A stretch of 26,409 nucleotides of DNA from CAISDH01 sp964398805. Its GTDB lineage: Archaea; Micrarchaeota; Micrarchaeia; Micrarchaeales; Micrarchaeaceae. Of the stretch, positions 1 through 7,219 are shown piece after piece. The stretch lies in contig CAYNNI010000002.1 in the NCBI GenBank assembly GCA_964398805.1, positions 1 to 26,409 on the forward strand, written 5' to 3'. The notes under the pieces were generated by a model. It had not been told where the DNA came from and ran no database searches. It was given only the letters and a program-made list of their open reading frames with translations. Position numbers and translations under genes: made by a program. Position 1 is the first letter of the stretch. Each line of letters opens with the position of its first letter.

Positions 1-202
1 TTCTGGCAGTTGCGGCGCCGCGAAATTTTGCGGAGCCCTGCCATTAACGGAATATCCACAGAAAAGAAGTAGTATTTGTTGTATCGCAGAGTGCAATTCA
101 TTCACGACCTAAAGGTCGTGGCATTCTTGCCCTACGAGTAATCAAAGCGTTTGCTACACTTCTATCCTGGACGTATTTAACGCTTGATTCTGATTTCGGA
201 AA
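1..202. other. Intergenic left edge with hairpins, no gene
   Basis: No convincing coding frame is seen in these 202 bases. The stretch is less GC-rich than the genes to its right. It holds two inverted repeats described separately: an 8-bp-arm hairpin at 103-120 and a smaller one at 190-206 at the end of the ABC permease gene. The text around the first hairpin resembles the subterminal end of an IS200/IS605-type element, but no transposase or TnpB frame lies in the window beside it. Confidence 0.6.
103..120 (-). repeat. Hairpin resembling an IS200/IS605-type element end
   Basis: CACGACCT and AGGTCGTG form perfect 8-bp arms around two bases. Read on the minus strand it is preceded by GGGCAAGAATGC and followed by AATGAATTGC. 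From memory, IS200/IS605 elements and their TnpB-only relatives carry a similar hairpin downstream of tnpB, where it serves as transposase recognition site and as part of the guide RNA. The tnpB that should precede it on this strand is absent, since the ABC permease gene is there, so this would be an orphan end or a small nonautonomous copy. The family assignment is inference; only the hairpin is certain. Confidence 0.4.
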
Positions 203-206
203 TCAG
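190..206 (-). terminator. Small hairpin at the end of the ABC permease gene
   Basis: CTGATTT and AAATCAG pair perfectly around CGG, and the stem includes the permease stop codon (203-205). It could help end or stabilise the ABC operon transcript. No clear T-run follows on the minus strand, so a terminator role is weakly supported. Confidence 0.25.
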
Positions 207-985
207 AGTATGGCTTCCTTGCGGAACGTCCTTACGCCGACGTAGATGGCCGCCAGGTCAAGGGCGGCGAGCACCACGCTCAGACGCAGGAGGAAGTCGA
301 AGGTGAGGTCTGCGATCCCCAGCGTGGATACGAAGGGCATGAGGAGCACGGGCAGTATGAGCAGCGTGGTTATCTGCTGCGCCTCCTTGGTGCCTCGCAC
401 GTGCGACGAGATTATCACCACTATGCTTATCGCCGCGAGTGCCAGCAGCGGCGACTCGAGCATCATCATGATCCACGGCAGTGTGGGCAGCACCGCCTTG
501 TCGAAGTACATCATGGACAGCTCGTTAACCACGACGCCGTAGAGCGCGAACACGCTGATGGTTATGAACACAGTGGGTATGAGCGATGCCAGTATCTTCC
601 CGAGGAGGAGCTCGGGCATGCTTATCGGCGTGGCAAGCAGCGATTCGGACGTCTTGCGCTCCTTCTCGCCGGCGAAGCTGTCGGCGGCGATTACCGATGC
701 GGTCAGGATCGGCATCGTCATGAATATCGGCCCCAGGATGCTCACCGCGAAATAGGACAGGAGCGACGTGCTGCTTACCAGGTCGTGCAGGTAGATCGGC
801 GCGGCGGGTATCGCGGCAATCCTCGCCACGATCTCGGGGGCGTTGTACAGCGCGACGTAGAACGTCAGGAAGGGCAGGATCACGGCGAAGAGGAGCGGCA
901 CGCCCAGCATCGGCCCATATATCGATATGCTGCTGAACACCTCGCATATGTCCTTGTTCGCGATCATCCAGATGCTCTTCCGCAC
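203..985 (-). CDS. ABC-2 type transporter permease
   Basis: This 260-residue protein is the membrane half of an ABC exporter of the ABC-2 (NatB-like) type. It has about six hydrophobic segments: residues 22-45, around 75-100, 130-150, 172-192, 203-222 and 230-248. Between the second and third lies EKERKTSESLLATPIS (about 106-121), the charged cytoplasmic motif characteristic of ABC-2 permeases. It starts with GTG at 985, one base after the stop of the ATPase gene upstream on the same strand, so the two are co-transcribed and probably translationally coupled. The substrate cannot be told from sequence. Such pairs export small molecules, lipids, ions or polysaccharide, and nothing adjacent indicates which. 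The family call is firm. Confidence 0.85.
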   Translation of the reverse strand: MRKSIWMIANKDICEVFSSISIYGPMLGVPLLFAVILPFLTFYVALYNAPEIVARIAAIPAAPIYLHDLVSSTSLLSYFAVSILGPIFMTMPILTASVIAADSFAGEKERKTSESLLATPISMPELLLGKILASLIPTVFITISVFALYGVVVNELSMMYFDKAVLPTLPWIMMMLESPLLALAAISIVVIISSHVRGTKEAQQITTLLILPVLLMPFVSTLGIADLTFDFLLRLSVVLAALDLAAIYVGVRTFRKEAIL

Positions 986-986
986 G

Positions 987-1892
987 TCACCGCCTCTTGA
1001 AAATCTCAGCTATCGCGGGCTCCGCATAGTCTACGCCCAGCACCTTGGCGCCTCTGCCGATGAGGAAGCCGAGGACCTCGCTTATGTCGCCGTATGAGCC
1101 GACGTATACCTTTATCAGCGTCGGGGCGCTCGCGTTCGCGAAGCGCATTCCGGGAACCTGACCGGCGAGCCCGCGGCTTATCGGCCTCGCGAACCTTATG
1201 CTTATCGTCATGCCGCGGAACGTGCGGGTATAGAGGTCATCGGTGCCGAACTGCGAGATGAGCCTGCCCTTGTTGAGCACGAAGAGCCTGCCGCTGAGCC
1301 TCGTGACTTCGTCTATCTTCTGCGTCACGAGCACCACGGTCATGCCCTCGCGCACGTAATCAACGAGGAACTCCCGTACGGCATCCGAGGCTATCGGATC
1401 AAGGAACGCGGTGGGCTCGTCCAGCAGGAATACGCTTGGTGCATGGAGTATGGACCTGCAGAAGGCGATCTTCTGCTTTGTGCCCCTGCTGAGGGTGCCG
1501 ACTTTCGAGCTCAAGTAGCCAAGCGCGTCGAATCTCCTCAGCACAGGCCTTGCTTTGCCAGCTATCTCGCTGTCGCCGAGGCCATAGAGCCTACCGAAGA
1601 AGAGCAGGTTCTCGCTGACCGTGAGATGATCGTATAGCGCATAGTTGTCGGAAAGCAGGGACATGGACCGCCTCAGCGCGTCGTCGCGGTACGGATTTCC
1701 GCCCAGAACCTTGACGCTGCCCCCGTCGGGGGGATAGAGCCCTGAAATGCATTTCAGGAGCGTGCTCTTCCCCGCACCGTTGGGGCCTAGCACTATGTTT
1801 ATGCCGGGGGAGAAGCTAGCGCTGACCCGGTTTAGCGCGGTAACCTTGCCGAAGGTCTTGACGAGCCCGTTGATCACGACTGCGTTCTGCAC
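987..1892 (-). CDS. ABC transporter ATP-binding protein
   Basis: This is the ATPase half of the exporter with the downstream permease. From the preferred GTG start at 1892 it has 301 residues: Walker A GPNGAGKST at 36-44, ABC signature LSRGTKQK (a variant of LSGGQ) at about 134-141, and Walker B VFLLDEP at 154-160. The frame is open 24 codons further, to 1964, but that would overlap the divergent gene at 1963 and run through the promoter. The box A at 1911-1920 lies about 25 bases before the GTG, fitting a leaderless mRNA that begins at this codon, and the usual NatA-type N-terminus (VINGLVKTFG) follows directly. About 100 residues follow the nucleotide-binding core, as is usual for drug or lipid exporter ATPases. 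The family is certain; the start is well supported but inferred. Confidence 0.88.
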   Translation of the reverse strand: MQNAVVINGLVKTFGKVTALNRVSASFSPGINIVLGPNGAGKSTLLKCISGLYPPDGGSVKVLGGNPYRDDALRRSMSLLSDNYALYDHLTVSENLLFFGRLYGLGDSEIAGKARPVLRRFDALGYLSSKVGTLSRGTKQKIAFCRSILHAPSVFLLDEPTAFLDPIASDAVREFLVDYVREGMTVVLVTQKIDEVTRLSGRLFVLNKGRLISQFGTDDLYTRTFRGMTISIRFARPISRGLAGQVPGMRFANASAPTLIKVYVGSYGDISEVLGFLIGRGAKVLGVDYAEPAIAEIFKRR

Positions 1893-1910
1893 GCAGATAG
1901 TGCCATGAGC

Positions 1911-1920
1911 AAATCTTAAA
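1911..1920. promoter_or_regulatory. Box A shared by two divergent genes
   Basis: AAATCTTAAA reads as a box A in both directions. On the minus strand it is about 25 bases from the GTG at 1892 of the ABC ATPase. On the plus strand it is about 45 bases from the ATG at 1963 of the nuclease. No other TATA-like stretch lies in the gap. Confidence 0.5.
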
Positions 1921-1962
1921 TCATTTGCCTGCGCTGGATTACAGCGTAAAGGCGCAGATTCC

Positions 1963-2670
1963 ATGACTTACACGCTGTCCCCGTCATCAATAAGCCTCAT
2001 GCAGAATTGCAGGCGCTGCTTCTGGCTAGACAAGCACAAAATGTGGAGCAGGCCGTTATGGCCGTTCCCCTCGCTCCCGTCAGGCATGGACAGGGTGCTG
2101 AAGGCGCACTTTGACAGGTTCACGGCAAGGCGGGAGCTGCCTCCAGAGCTCAAAAGCAGGTTCAAGAGCGCTTACAGGCTGTTCGACAACAAGGCGCTTC
2201 TGGAAGAGTGGCGGGACTGGAGGCGGGGGCTGCGCTGGCAAGACAAGGACGGCAACGTACTTATGGGCGCAATCGACAACGTGCTGATAAAAGGGAGAAA
2301 GCTGGTGGTTCTCGACTACAAGACGCGTGGCTATCCGGTCAAAGACGACAGCGCAGAGCACTACCAGAGCCAGCTCGACATATACGACTTCCTCATGAAC
2401 AAGGCCGGCTACCCCACGGAGAGGTACGGCTTCCTGTTGTTCTATGTGCCTAAGTTTGTACATGAAAACGGCGCGGTCCATTTCGAGACGACGCTGAAGA
2501 GAATTCCAGTGGATCCTGCGCACGCGGAGCTGCTCTTCAAAAGGGCTGTGAGGCTCCTGGAGGGGCCATGTCCAAGGGAACGGTGCGAATGGTGCAACTA
2601 CGTTGATGGCGAAGTCGGGGGCGCAAGAGCCTCCGCTTCCGGCCCCTGGCGAGAGGCTAGCCCGCAGTGA
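1963..2670 (+). CDS. PD-(D/E)XK nuclease, Cas4/RecB-like, with cysteine cluster
   Basis: This 235-residue protein has the pattern of the PD-(D/E)XK superfamily in its Cas4/RecB-like branch. Asp105 (GAIDNVL) and the D-x-K pair Asp118/Lys120 (VVLDYKTRG) are the expected metal and catalytic residues. Gln136/Tyr141 in YQSQLDIYDF match the conserved QxxxY motif. Cys16 and/or Cys19 near the N-terminus and Cys203, Cys208 and Cys211 near the C-terminus match the four-cysteine layout that holds an iron-sulfur cluster in Cas4-type nucleases. The probable role is cutting or resecting single-stranded DNA in repair. No cas gene or CRISPR array is in the window, so adaptation is not suggested. The last residues (after 215) look low-complexity, and the gene overlaps the convergent gene's 3' end by 14 bp. 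The exact subfamily is uncertain. Confidence 0.75.
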   Translation: MTYTLSPSSISLMQNCRRCFWLDKHKMWSRPLWPFPSLPSGMDRVLKAHFDRFTARRELPPELKSRFKSAYRLFDNKALLEEWRDWRRGLRWQDKDGNVLMGAIDNVLIKGRKLVVLDYKTRGYPVKDDSAEHYQSQLDIYDFLMNKAGYPTERYGFLLFYVPKFVHENGAVHFETTLKRIPVDPAHAELLFKRAVRLLEGPCPRERCEWCNYVDGEVGGARASASGPWREASPQ

Positions 2671-4360
2671 TGTTGACCAGCGCGAACTCGTCCTGCTCTC
2701 CTATAACTTCGACTCTGTACGACGTGCCGTTTATGAAATGCACGAGCACGGAGTTTCCACCCAGGTATAGCGGACTGTAGAATGTCAGAGTTGCGGTCTG
2801 TCCCGGCAGTAGCGCGTACCCGCCGGAGCCGTTCGCGACTGCGCTATGAGATTCTGACGCGTTGTCAATCTTGTGCGCAGCGAGAGAGGGCAGCGAAAGT
2901 GCCCCGCCGCTCCCGATTGCGAAGTTCAATACGCCGAAGCGCACCTTCTCCTGCGCGAGGGCATATCCGCGGCCTACCGCCGCCGCGCCGTGCATCGAGG
3001 ATGTCGAGTCATGGCCTATGTTCATCGGCGCGCTTATGAAGTTTCCGACCGACGCCCATCTTCCGCCAATGCCCATGCCCTCGTCAGCGGTTTCTGAATG
3101 GTATCTGGAAGCGTTTATCTCGCCTGTGGTCAGGTTGTACGCCTCTATGGCATTGAACGGCGCATCGTGGCTTTCTTGGTTCTTCACAGAGCCAGAATGC
3201 GAGTCGCCGCCCGTCACGTTCCGACCGTGCTGAGACTCATCATGCAGGTCCATTCCAGACATGGAAGGCGAACGCCGTTCCGGGATGCTCACGCTCCCCG
3301 CTTCCGGCCGGATTGTCGAATTCGAGTTGACATAAAGCGACTCGTTCCCGAATATCATCAGGTGCTTCAGCACGACTGTGGAGTTGGAGTTGTCTTTCAC
3401 TGTCACTGTTATGCGCGTGTAATTTCCGGCCGAGCTTATGCTGCCGCTGAGCATCGATATGCTGCTTAGCTCGTCGGAAAGCCTATTTCGCATGGCAGCG
3501 CCCATCTCGAAGCGCTTCTCTGATCCGTTGATTATCTGCATTCCCAGCGAGCTTTTCGGCACCATCACCGCCTTCACGGACGGCGACATGACGAAGAGTG
3601 TGGAGTTGTCGGTGTAGATTGCCAGCACTGTTGGGGAAAGATCGAGAAGAAGGCTTGACGTGGCGTTGGCTGGGTTGCTGGAAACGTTGGCAACCAGCCT
3701 GCTCTGCTGGAGCAAAACCGGGTAACTGACGTTGCCAATCCTTATGGTTGCGCCGGTTATGTTGAAGGCTGCCTTGTCTATTATCGTGTTGGATGGAACG
3801 TTGACCGTTGCTATCACCTTGCTTATGTTTATCAAGGACATCAGGTCATCTGCGCCGCTCATGTTTATGCTCAGCCATTCCGAGGCGGCGGAGTTTGACA
3901 GGCGTATCTGCAGCGACGAGTAGGTTATGTTCAGGCTCTGCGTCCCTACTGGGACGTGCGGCGGGTCGGTCAGGAGTATGTCGAGCATGCCGGCATTCTG
4001 GCTATGTACAGCGTTTCCGCCAAAAAGCACAAACACCGAGAACGCCGCAATTATCGCGAGCGCGCCCAGAGCCACCCTTACCATGCGCATCGGCACCCGG
4101 TTTCTTGCAATCGCCTGGCTCTCGGCAGCGTTTATGAGCGAATAGTTCCTCATGTTCCTGAAATGCGGGTCGGTAACTCCCCGGACAAGGTTCATATCCT
4201 CGAGCTCTTTCAGGTGTTGCGACACTGTAGATGCAGATAGGCCTAGTTGCGGATATATGTCCGTAAGCCTTTTGCTTCCGCCTTTTAGCATTTCCAATAT
4301 CTTGCTTTTTGTTTCTGAGGTCTTGCTCATCGCATCACGAAACGGCTTCTGCACATCCAC
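2657..4360 (-). CDS. Membrane-anchored winged-helix regulator with large ectodomain
   Basis: The protein has three parts. Residues 15-75 form an ArsR/MarR-like winged helix, with a clear recognition-helix stretch (LGLSASTVSQHLKELED). Residues about 95-114 form one transmembrane helix. About 450 residues follow that should lie outside the cell, carrying roughly twenty N-x-S/T sites and many Ser, Asn and Gly. The N-terminus is inside and the C-terminus outside, so this looks like a one-component sensor that reads the surface and acts on DNA directly. The ectodomain matches no family I recognise. The listed start is a GTG at 4360, about 25 bases after the box A at 4381-4390 (leaderless); the ATG at 4330 (MSKTSET) is a reasonable alternative and keeps the whole helix-turn-helix. 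No DNA target is apparent. The architecture is well supported; the sensory role is inferred. Confidence 0.75.
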   Translation of the reverse strand: MDVQKPFRDAMSKTSETKSKILEMLKGGSKRLTDIYPQLGLSASTVSQHLKELEDMNLVRGVTDPHFRNMRNYSLINAAESQAIARNRVPMRMVRVALGALAIIAAFSVFVLFGGNAVHSQNAGMLDILLTDPPHVPVGTQSLNITYSSLQIRLSNSAASEWLSINMSGADDLMSLINISKVIATVNVPSNTIIDKAAFNITGATIRIGNVSYPVLLQQSRLVANVSSNPANATSSLLLDLSPTVLAIYTDNSTLFVMSPSVKAVMVPKSSLGMQIINGSEKRFEMGAAMRNRLSDELSSISMLSGSISSAGNYTRITVTVKDNSNSTVVLKHLMIFGNESLYVNSNSTIRPEAGSVSIPERRSPSMSGMDLHDESQHGRNVTGGDSHSGSVKNQESHDAPFNAIEAYNLTTGEINASRYHSETADEGMGIGGRWASVGNFISAPMNIGHDSTSSMHGAAAVGRGYALAQEKVRFGVLNFAIGSGGALSLPSLAAHKIDNASESHSAVANGSGGYALLPGQTATLTFYSPLYLGGNSVLVHFINGTSYRVEVIGEQDEFALVNITAG

Positions 4361-4380
4361 GAATATTCTGTTGGTAGTTA

Positions 4381-4390
4381 TTTATATACC
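4381..4390 (-). promoter_or_regulatory. Box A of the membrane-anchored regulator gene
   Basis: Read on the minus strand, GGTATATAAA is a strong archaeal box A. Transcription would start near 4360, where the GTG start codon lies, giving a leaderless message, or a 30-base leader if the ATG at 4330 is used. Confidence 0.5.
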
Positions 4391-4707
4391 CAAACATCTA
4401 TTTCGGTTCTGTTTTGGTAGCGGCGCATTCACAGGCCGGGGATTGCGGTATTGAGGGGCGCGGGCATTGCTTGCCAGAAGCGGCCCCGGGGCGTCCCGGA
4501 CCACACACGCGCCGCAGAATTTGCACGACAGTCGCGCGCCCTGAGCCTGAGGATACTGCATCTCTTGGCTTGTTTGGCGCTTCCGGAATCTGACGAACGG
4601 AACCTATCGCCCAGGCGGGGCTGCGTGCCCTGCCGTATCCAATCAAAAGGCATTTTAATCCGCACTTCTATGTATAAACGTAAAGTAGCAGGCAAGTACA
4701 GCATATA

Positions 4708-4766
4708 GTTGACTTAAACGCTATTTCTGCCTTTAGGTAAGCTATCCGCGCAGACTTGTTGACTTA
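4708..4766 (+). repeat. Two GTTGACTTA copies in the helicase leader
   Basis: The 9-mer GTTGACTTA occurs at 4708-4716 and again at 4758-4766, 50 bases apart, around the presumed promoter and leader of the helicase gene. It could be a pair of regulator sites or chance. Confidence 0.2.
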
Positions 4767-4783
4767 CTTTCCAGGCGAATGAA

Positions 4784-6067
4784 TTGAAAGAATTTGACAA
4801 GATGAACCTCAAGCCAGAGCTGCTTGAATCTTTAAAGAGAATGGACTTCAAAAGCATGACGGAAGTGCAGGAGAAGTCCATGCCCCTGGCGCTGCAGCGC
4901 AAGGATCTGGTGGTCCGGTCCAAAACGGGGAGCGGAAAGACCATTGCCTTCCTTGTTCCGATATTCCAGGGCGCCGTACCGGCGGGCCGCACACAGGCGC
5001 TAATTGTAGTGCCCACCAGAGAGCTGGCGTTGCAGGTATGCACTGTGGCGGATGAACTCGGGCGCAATGGAAGGATGCGCTCGACGGTCGTGTATGGAGG
5101 CGCATCAATAAACATACAGATACAGAGCCTGAGGCGGGGAGCGGACGTGGTGATAGGCACTCCAGGAAGAATACTCGACCTTGTAGAAAGGGGAGCGCTG
5201 GAGCTAGATGGGATACGAGCCCTCGTCCTCGACGAGGCAGACATGATGCTCGATATGGGATTCATCGAGGACATAGAGAGGATAATATTGATGACTCCGA
5301 AAGACAGGCAGACTATGCTGTTCTCGGCTACGATGCCAAGGGAGATACGGGATGCTGCAATAAAGTACATGAAGTACGATGCCGTGACGATATCTGTAGG
5401 GGAGGAGGAGCACCCGACGGTCGAGACGATAAGCCATTCCTATTACATAGCGAACGGTAAGATGAAGGTGCAGGCGCTGCTCGCGTACATAGAAAAGCTA
5501 GATCCGCAGAAGTGCATCATCTTCACCTCGACGCAGCGCGAATCGGAGTATGTCCATCGCTTCTTGAACATCAACGGATTCCACGCAATCCTGATGCACG
5601 GCGGCCTCACCCAGGCAGCAAGGGAGCAGGCACTTCAGGAGTTCAGGATGCGGGCGCGCTTCCTGATATCGACGAACCTCGCATCAAGGGGGCTGGATGT
5701 GCCGGACATATCGGACATAATAAACTTCGATGCGCCTGCCGATCCGCGCATTTATGTTCACCGGATAGGCAGATCGGCAAGAATGGGCAAGAATGGGCGC
5801 GCATTCACGATATTCGGGCGAGATCAGGAGGACCTCCTGCACGCCATTAGCAGATCTGCGAACGTGAGGATGGATCTCCTCGAGCTTGAAACCGAAAAAT
5901 TCAGCAACGTGAAACTGCCGGCACCCTCGCACGGGCGCGGAGGTAGAGGCGGCTTCGGCAGATCCCGGAGAGGCTTCAACAGAGGGGCAAGCAGAGGGTA
6001 TAAAGGAACGGGCTATGGCAGGTCTGGGTACGGCTACGGAAGAGCGGGGTATGGAAGACGGAGATAA
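4784..6067 (+). CDS. DEAD-box RNA helicase with RGG-type tail
   Basis: This ATP-dependent RNA helicase (427 residues) probably unwinds structured RNA in ribosome assembly, translation or turnover. Motifs in order: upstream aromatic and Q motif (Phe4, EVQ near 27-29), motif I SKTGSGKT 46-53, Ia PTRELA 77-82, Ib TPGR 126-129, II DEAD 150-153, III SAT 181-183, V RGLD 302-305, VI HRIGRSAR 326-333. From about 385 the tail is rich in Arg, Gly and Tyr (RGG repeats), which typically adds nonspecific RNA binding. The start is TTG at 4784, since this keeps the aromatic residue ahead of the Q motif; an ATG at 4802 is the alternative. The gene seems to stand alone, with a box A-like GACTTAAACG at 4711-4720 and a leader of about 40 bases. 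Family certain, start moderately so. Confidence 0.93.
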   Translation: MKEFDKMNLKPELLESLKRMDFKSMTEVQEKSMPLALQRKDLVVRSKTGSGKTIAFLVPIFQGAVPAGRTQALIVVPTRELALQVCTVADELGRNGRMRSTVVYGGASINIQIQSLRRGADVVIGTPGRILDLVERGALELDGIRALVLDEADMMLDMGFIEDIERIILMTPKDRQTMLFSATMPREIRDAAIKYMKYDAVTISVGEEEHPTVETISHSYYIANGKMKVQALLAYIEKLDPQKCIIFTSTQRESEYVHRFLNINGFHAILMHGGLTQAAREQALQEFRMRARFLISTNLASRGLDVPDISDIINFDAPADPRIYVHRIGRSARMGKNGRAFTIFGRDQEDLLHAISRSANVRMDLLELETEKFSNVKLPAPSHGRGGRGGFGRSRRGFNRGASRGYKGTGYGRSGYGYGRAGYGRRR

Positions 6068-6115
6068 TCTCCTTAGTCGTGTCCGGACCCCAAGCCCTCC
6101 CTCGATAAAGCGGAA

Positions 6116-6188
6116 TGGGGGGCAGGAGATTTGGACTCCTATCGCCAGCGCCCAAGGCTGGTAGTCTGCCAGGTTAGCGTAGCCCCCC
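6116..6188 (-). tRNA. tRNA-Pro (anticodon TGG), atypical
   Basis: On the minus strand a 73-base cloverleaf folds: acceptor GGGGGGC/GCCCCCC, anticodon stem CCAGC/GCTGG with loop CTTGGGC (anticodon TGG, codon CCA), T stem AGGAG/CTCCT and discriminator A. No CCA and no intron are encoded. Two features are unusual. The T loop reads TCCAAAT, so position 55, almost always T, is C. The D stem (CGCT against GACT) gives only one standard pair and one wobble. Both could mean a decayed copy, an unusual but working tRNA, or base errors in the assembly. Its promoter is shared with rfcS (box A 6213-6222). Confidence 0.75.
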
Positions 6189-6201
6189 TCGGATTATCTA
6201 T

Positions 6202-6233
6202 CTTAGAAAGGGTTATTAAAATGCCTTTCTAAG
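6202..6233. promoter_or_regulatory. Symmetric divergent promoter with 10-bp inverted repeat
   Basis: CTTAGAAAGG (6202-6211) and CCTTTCTAAG (6224-6233) are perfect inverted repeats separated by 12 bases, and the spacer carries the box A TTATTAAAAT (6213-6222). The box sits about 29 bases from the tRNA-Pro 5' end on the left and about 31 bases from the GTG start of rfcS on the right. The arms hold the purine-rich stretch where the BRE element would lie for each direction. The sequence therefore suits a single two-way promoter or an operator covering it. Confidence 0.55.
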
Positions 6234-6247
6234 TAATACTGCTCATT

Positions 6248-7219
6248 GTGGTTCTGATGGAGATAGACCTGCCCTGGACCGAGAAATACAGGCCGAGGAA
6301 GCTGCACGAGATCATAGGTCAGAAGCTCATCGTTGACAGACTGAGGTCTTTTGTCGAGAGGGAGAATTTCCCGAACATGATATTCGCGGGACCGCCGGGA
6401 GTGGGAAAGACTGCGTGCGCAGTGGCGATGGCTAATGAGCTGTACAAGGACAGGCTGGAGGGCGCATTTCGGGAGCTTAACGCAAGCGACGAGCGCGGAA
6501 TTGACGTGATAAGGGGCACCGTCAAGGAGTTCGCCAAGACCATCTCCGTTGCCAAGGTGCCCGTGAAGATAATATTCCTCGACGAGGCCGACGCGCTCAC
6601 CGCCGACGCGCAGCACGCGCTAAGGCGCACCATGGAGATGTTCGCAGCGGAGACGCGGTTCGTACTCAGCGCGAACTACGCCAGCAAGATAATAGAGCCC
6701 ATACAGAGCAGGTGCGTCGTTTTCAGGTTCAAGTCGCTGACGGAGGAGGAGATGAAGAAGTACATAAACCGCATTAAGGAAGCCGAAGGCCTCGACCTAG
6801 ATGACAAGGCTACGGACGCGCTCATATACGTGAGCGACGGCGACCTGAGAAAGCTTACAAACATACTGCAGAGCACCGCGATACAGAGCAAGAAGATAAC
6901 CGAGAGCAGCATATACGACATCGCCTCGCGGGCGAGGCCAGCAGAGGTCGTAGCCATGCTGAACTACACCATCGCAGGCGACATCGTCAACGCAAGGAGT
7001 GAGCTAGACAAGCTGATGATAAGGCACGGCATGAGCGCAGAGGACATACTCACGCAGTGCTACAGGGAGGCGCAGAATGTGGGAGTGGACGAGCGCACCA
7101 AGCTTGGCATAATAAGGGAGATTGGAGAGTGCAACTTCCGCATAGTGGAGGGCGCCAACGAGCGCATACAGCTCGAGGCTATGCTCGCAGGAATAGCGCT
7201 GCTCAAGCCCGCGCGGTAG
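6248..7219 (+). CDS. rfcS: Replication factor C small subunit (clamp loader)
   Basis: RfcS forms, with the large subunit, the archaeal clamp loader that opens the PCNA ring and places it on primed DNA using ATP. The 323-residue length is normal. It opens with LPWTEKYRPRKLHEIIGQ, then Walker A GPPGVGKT 48-55, the RFC box LNASDERGIDVIR 77-89, Walker B DEAD 112-115, and the SRC arginine-finger motif 154-156, followed by the helical collar domain. The start is GTG at 6248, or the ATG at 6257 three codons in; both suit a box A at 6213-6222. The large subunit and PCNA genes are not in the window. No intein or unusual insertion is seen. The identification is secure. Confidence 0.96.
   Translation: MVLMEIDLPWTEKYRPRKLHEIIGQKLIVDRLRSFVERENFPNMIFAGPPGVGKTACAVAMANELYKDRLEGAFRELNASDERGIDVIRGTVKEFAKTISVAKVPVKIIFLDEADALTADAQHALRRTMEMFAAETRFVLSANYASKIIEPIQSRCVVFRFKSLTEEEMKKYINRIKEAEGLDLDDKATDALIYVSDGDLRKLTNILQSTAIQSKKITESSIYDIASRARPAEVVAMLNYTIAGDIVNARSELDKLMIRHGMSAEDILTQCYREAQNVGVDERTKLGIIREIGECNFRIVEGANERIQLEAMLAGIALLKPAR

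Larger units (their letters stand above)
4361..4783. other. 423-bp gap, GC-rich core, possibly a structured RNA
   Basis: No credible protein is encoded: frames crossing it give arginine- and proline-rich shadow translations. The core (about 4430-4640) is very GC-rich and full of short inverted repeats, such as GGCAGGGC with GCCCCGCC at about 4612-4633 (one mismatch) and the GCCCCGGGGC palindrome near 4483. Box A-like text precedes the core on the minus strand (GTTTATACATA, about 4669-4679, and GGATTAAAAT, about 4652-4661). That would suit a minus-strand noncoding RNA of roughly 200-250 bases. I looked for the conserved motifs of SRP RNA and RNase P RNA and did not find them convincingly. The right part (4680-4783) is the helicase leader. 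Confidence 0.3.

Noticed and set aside
401..1000. Plus-strand frame opposite the ABC permease
   Set aside because: Its product is His/Arg/Gly-rich without motifs; the minus-strand permease has clear ABC-2 features.
4400..4650. SRP RNA or RNase P RNA
   Set aside because: A piece reading GTCAG with TTCCGGAAG on the minus strand recalled the SRP domain, but the AGCA part of its asymmetric loop is absent; RNase P CR-I and CR-V were not found together.
4429..4704. Minus-strand frames in the helicase upstream gap
   Set aside because: Arg-rich, no start context and no family resemblance; GC-rich noncoding DNA explains the openness.
4779..4787. ATG-AAT-TGA mini-frame overlapping the helicase TTG start as a regulatory uORF
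   Set aside because: Too short to separate from chance, and no ribosome site is visible.
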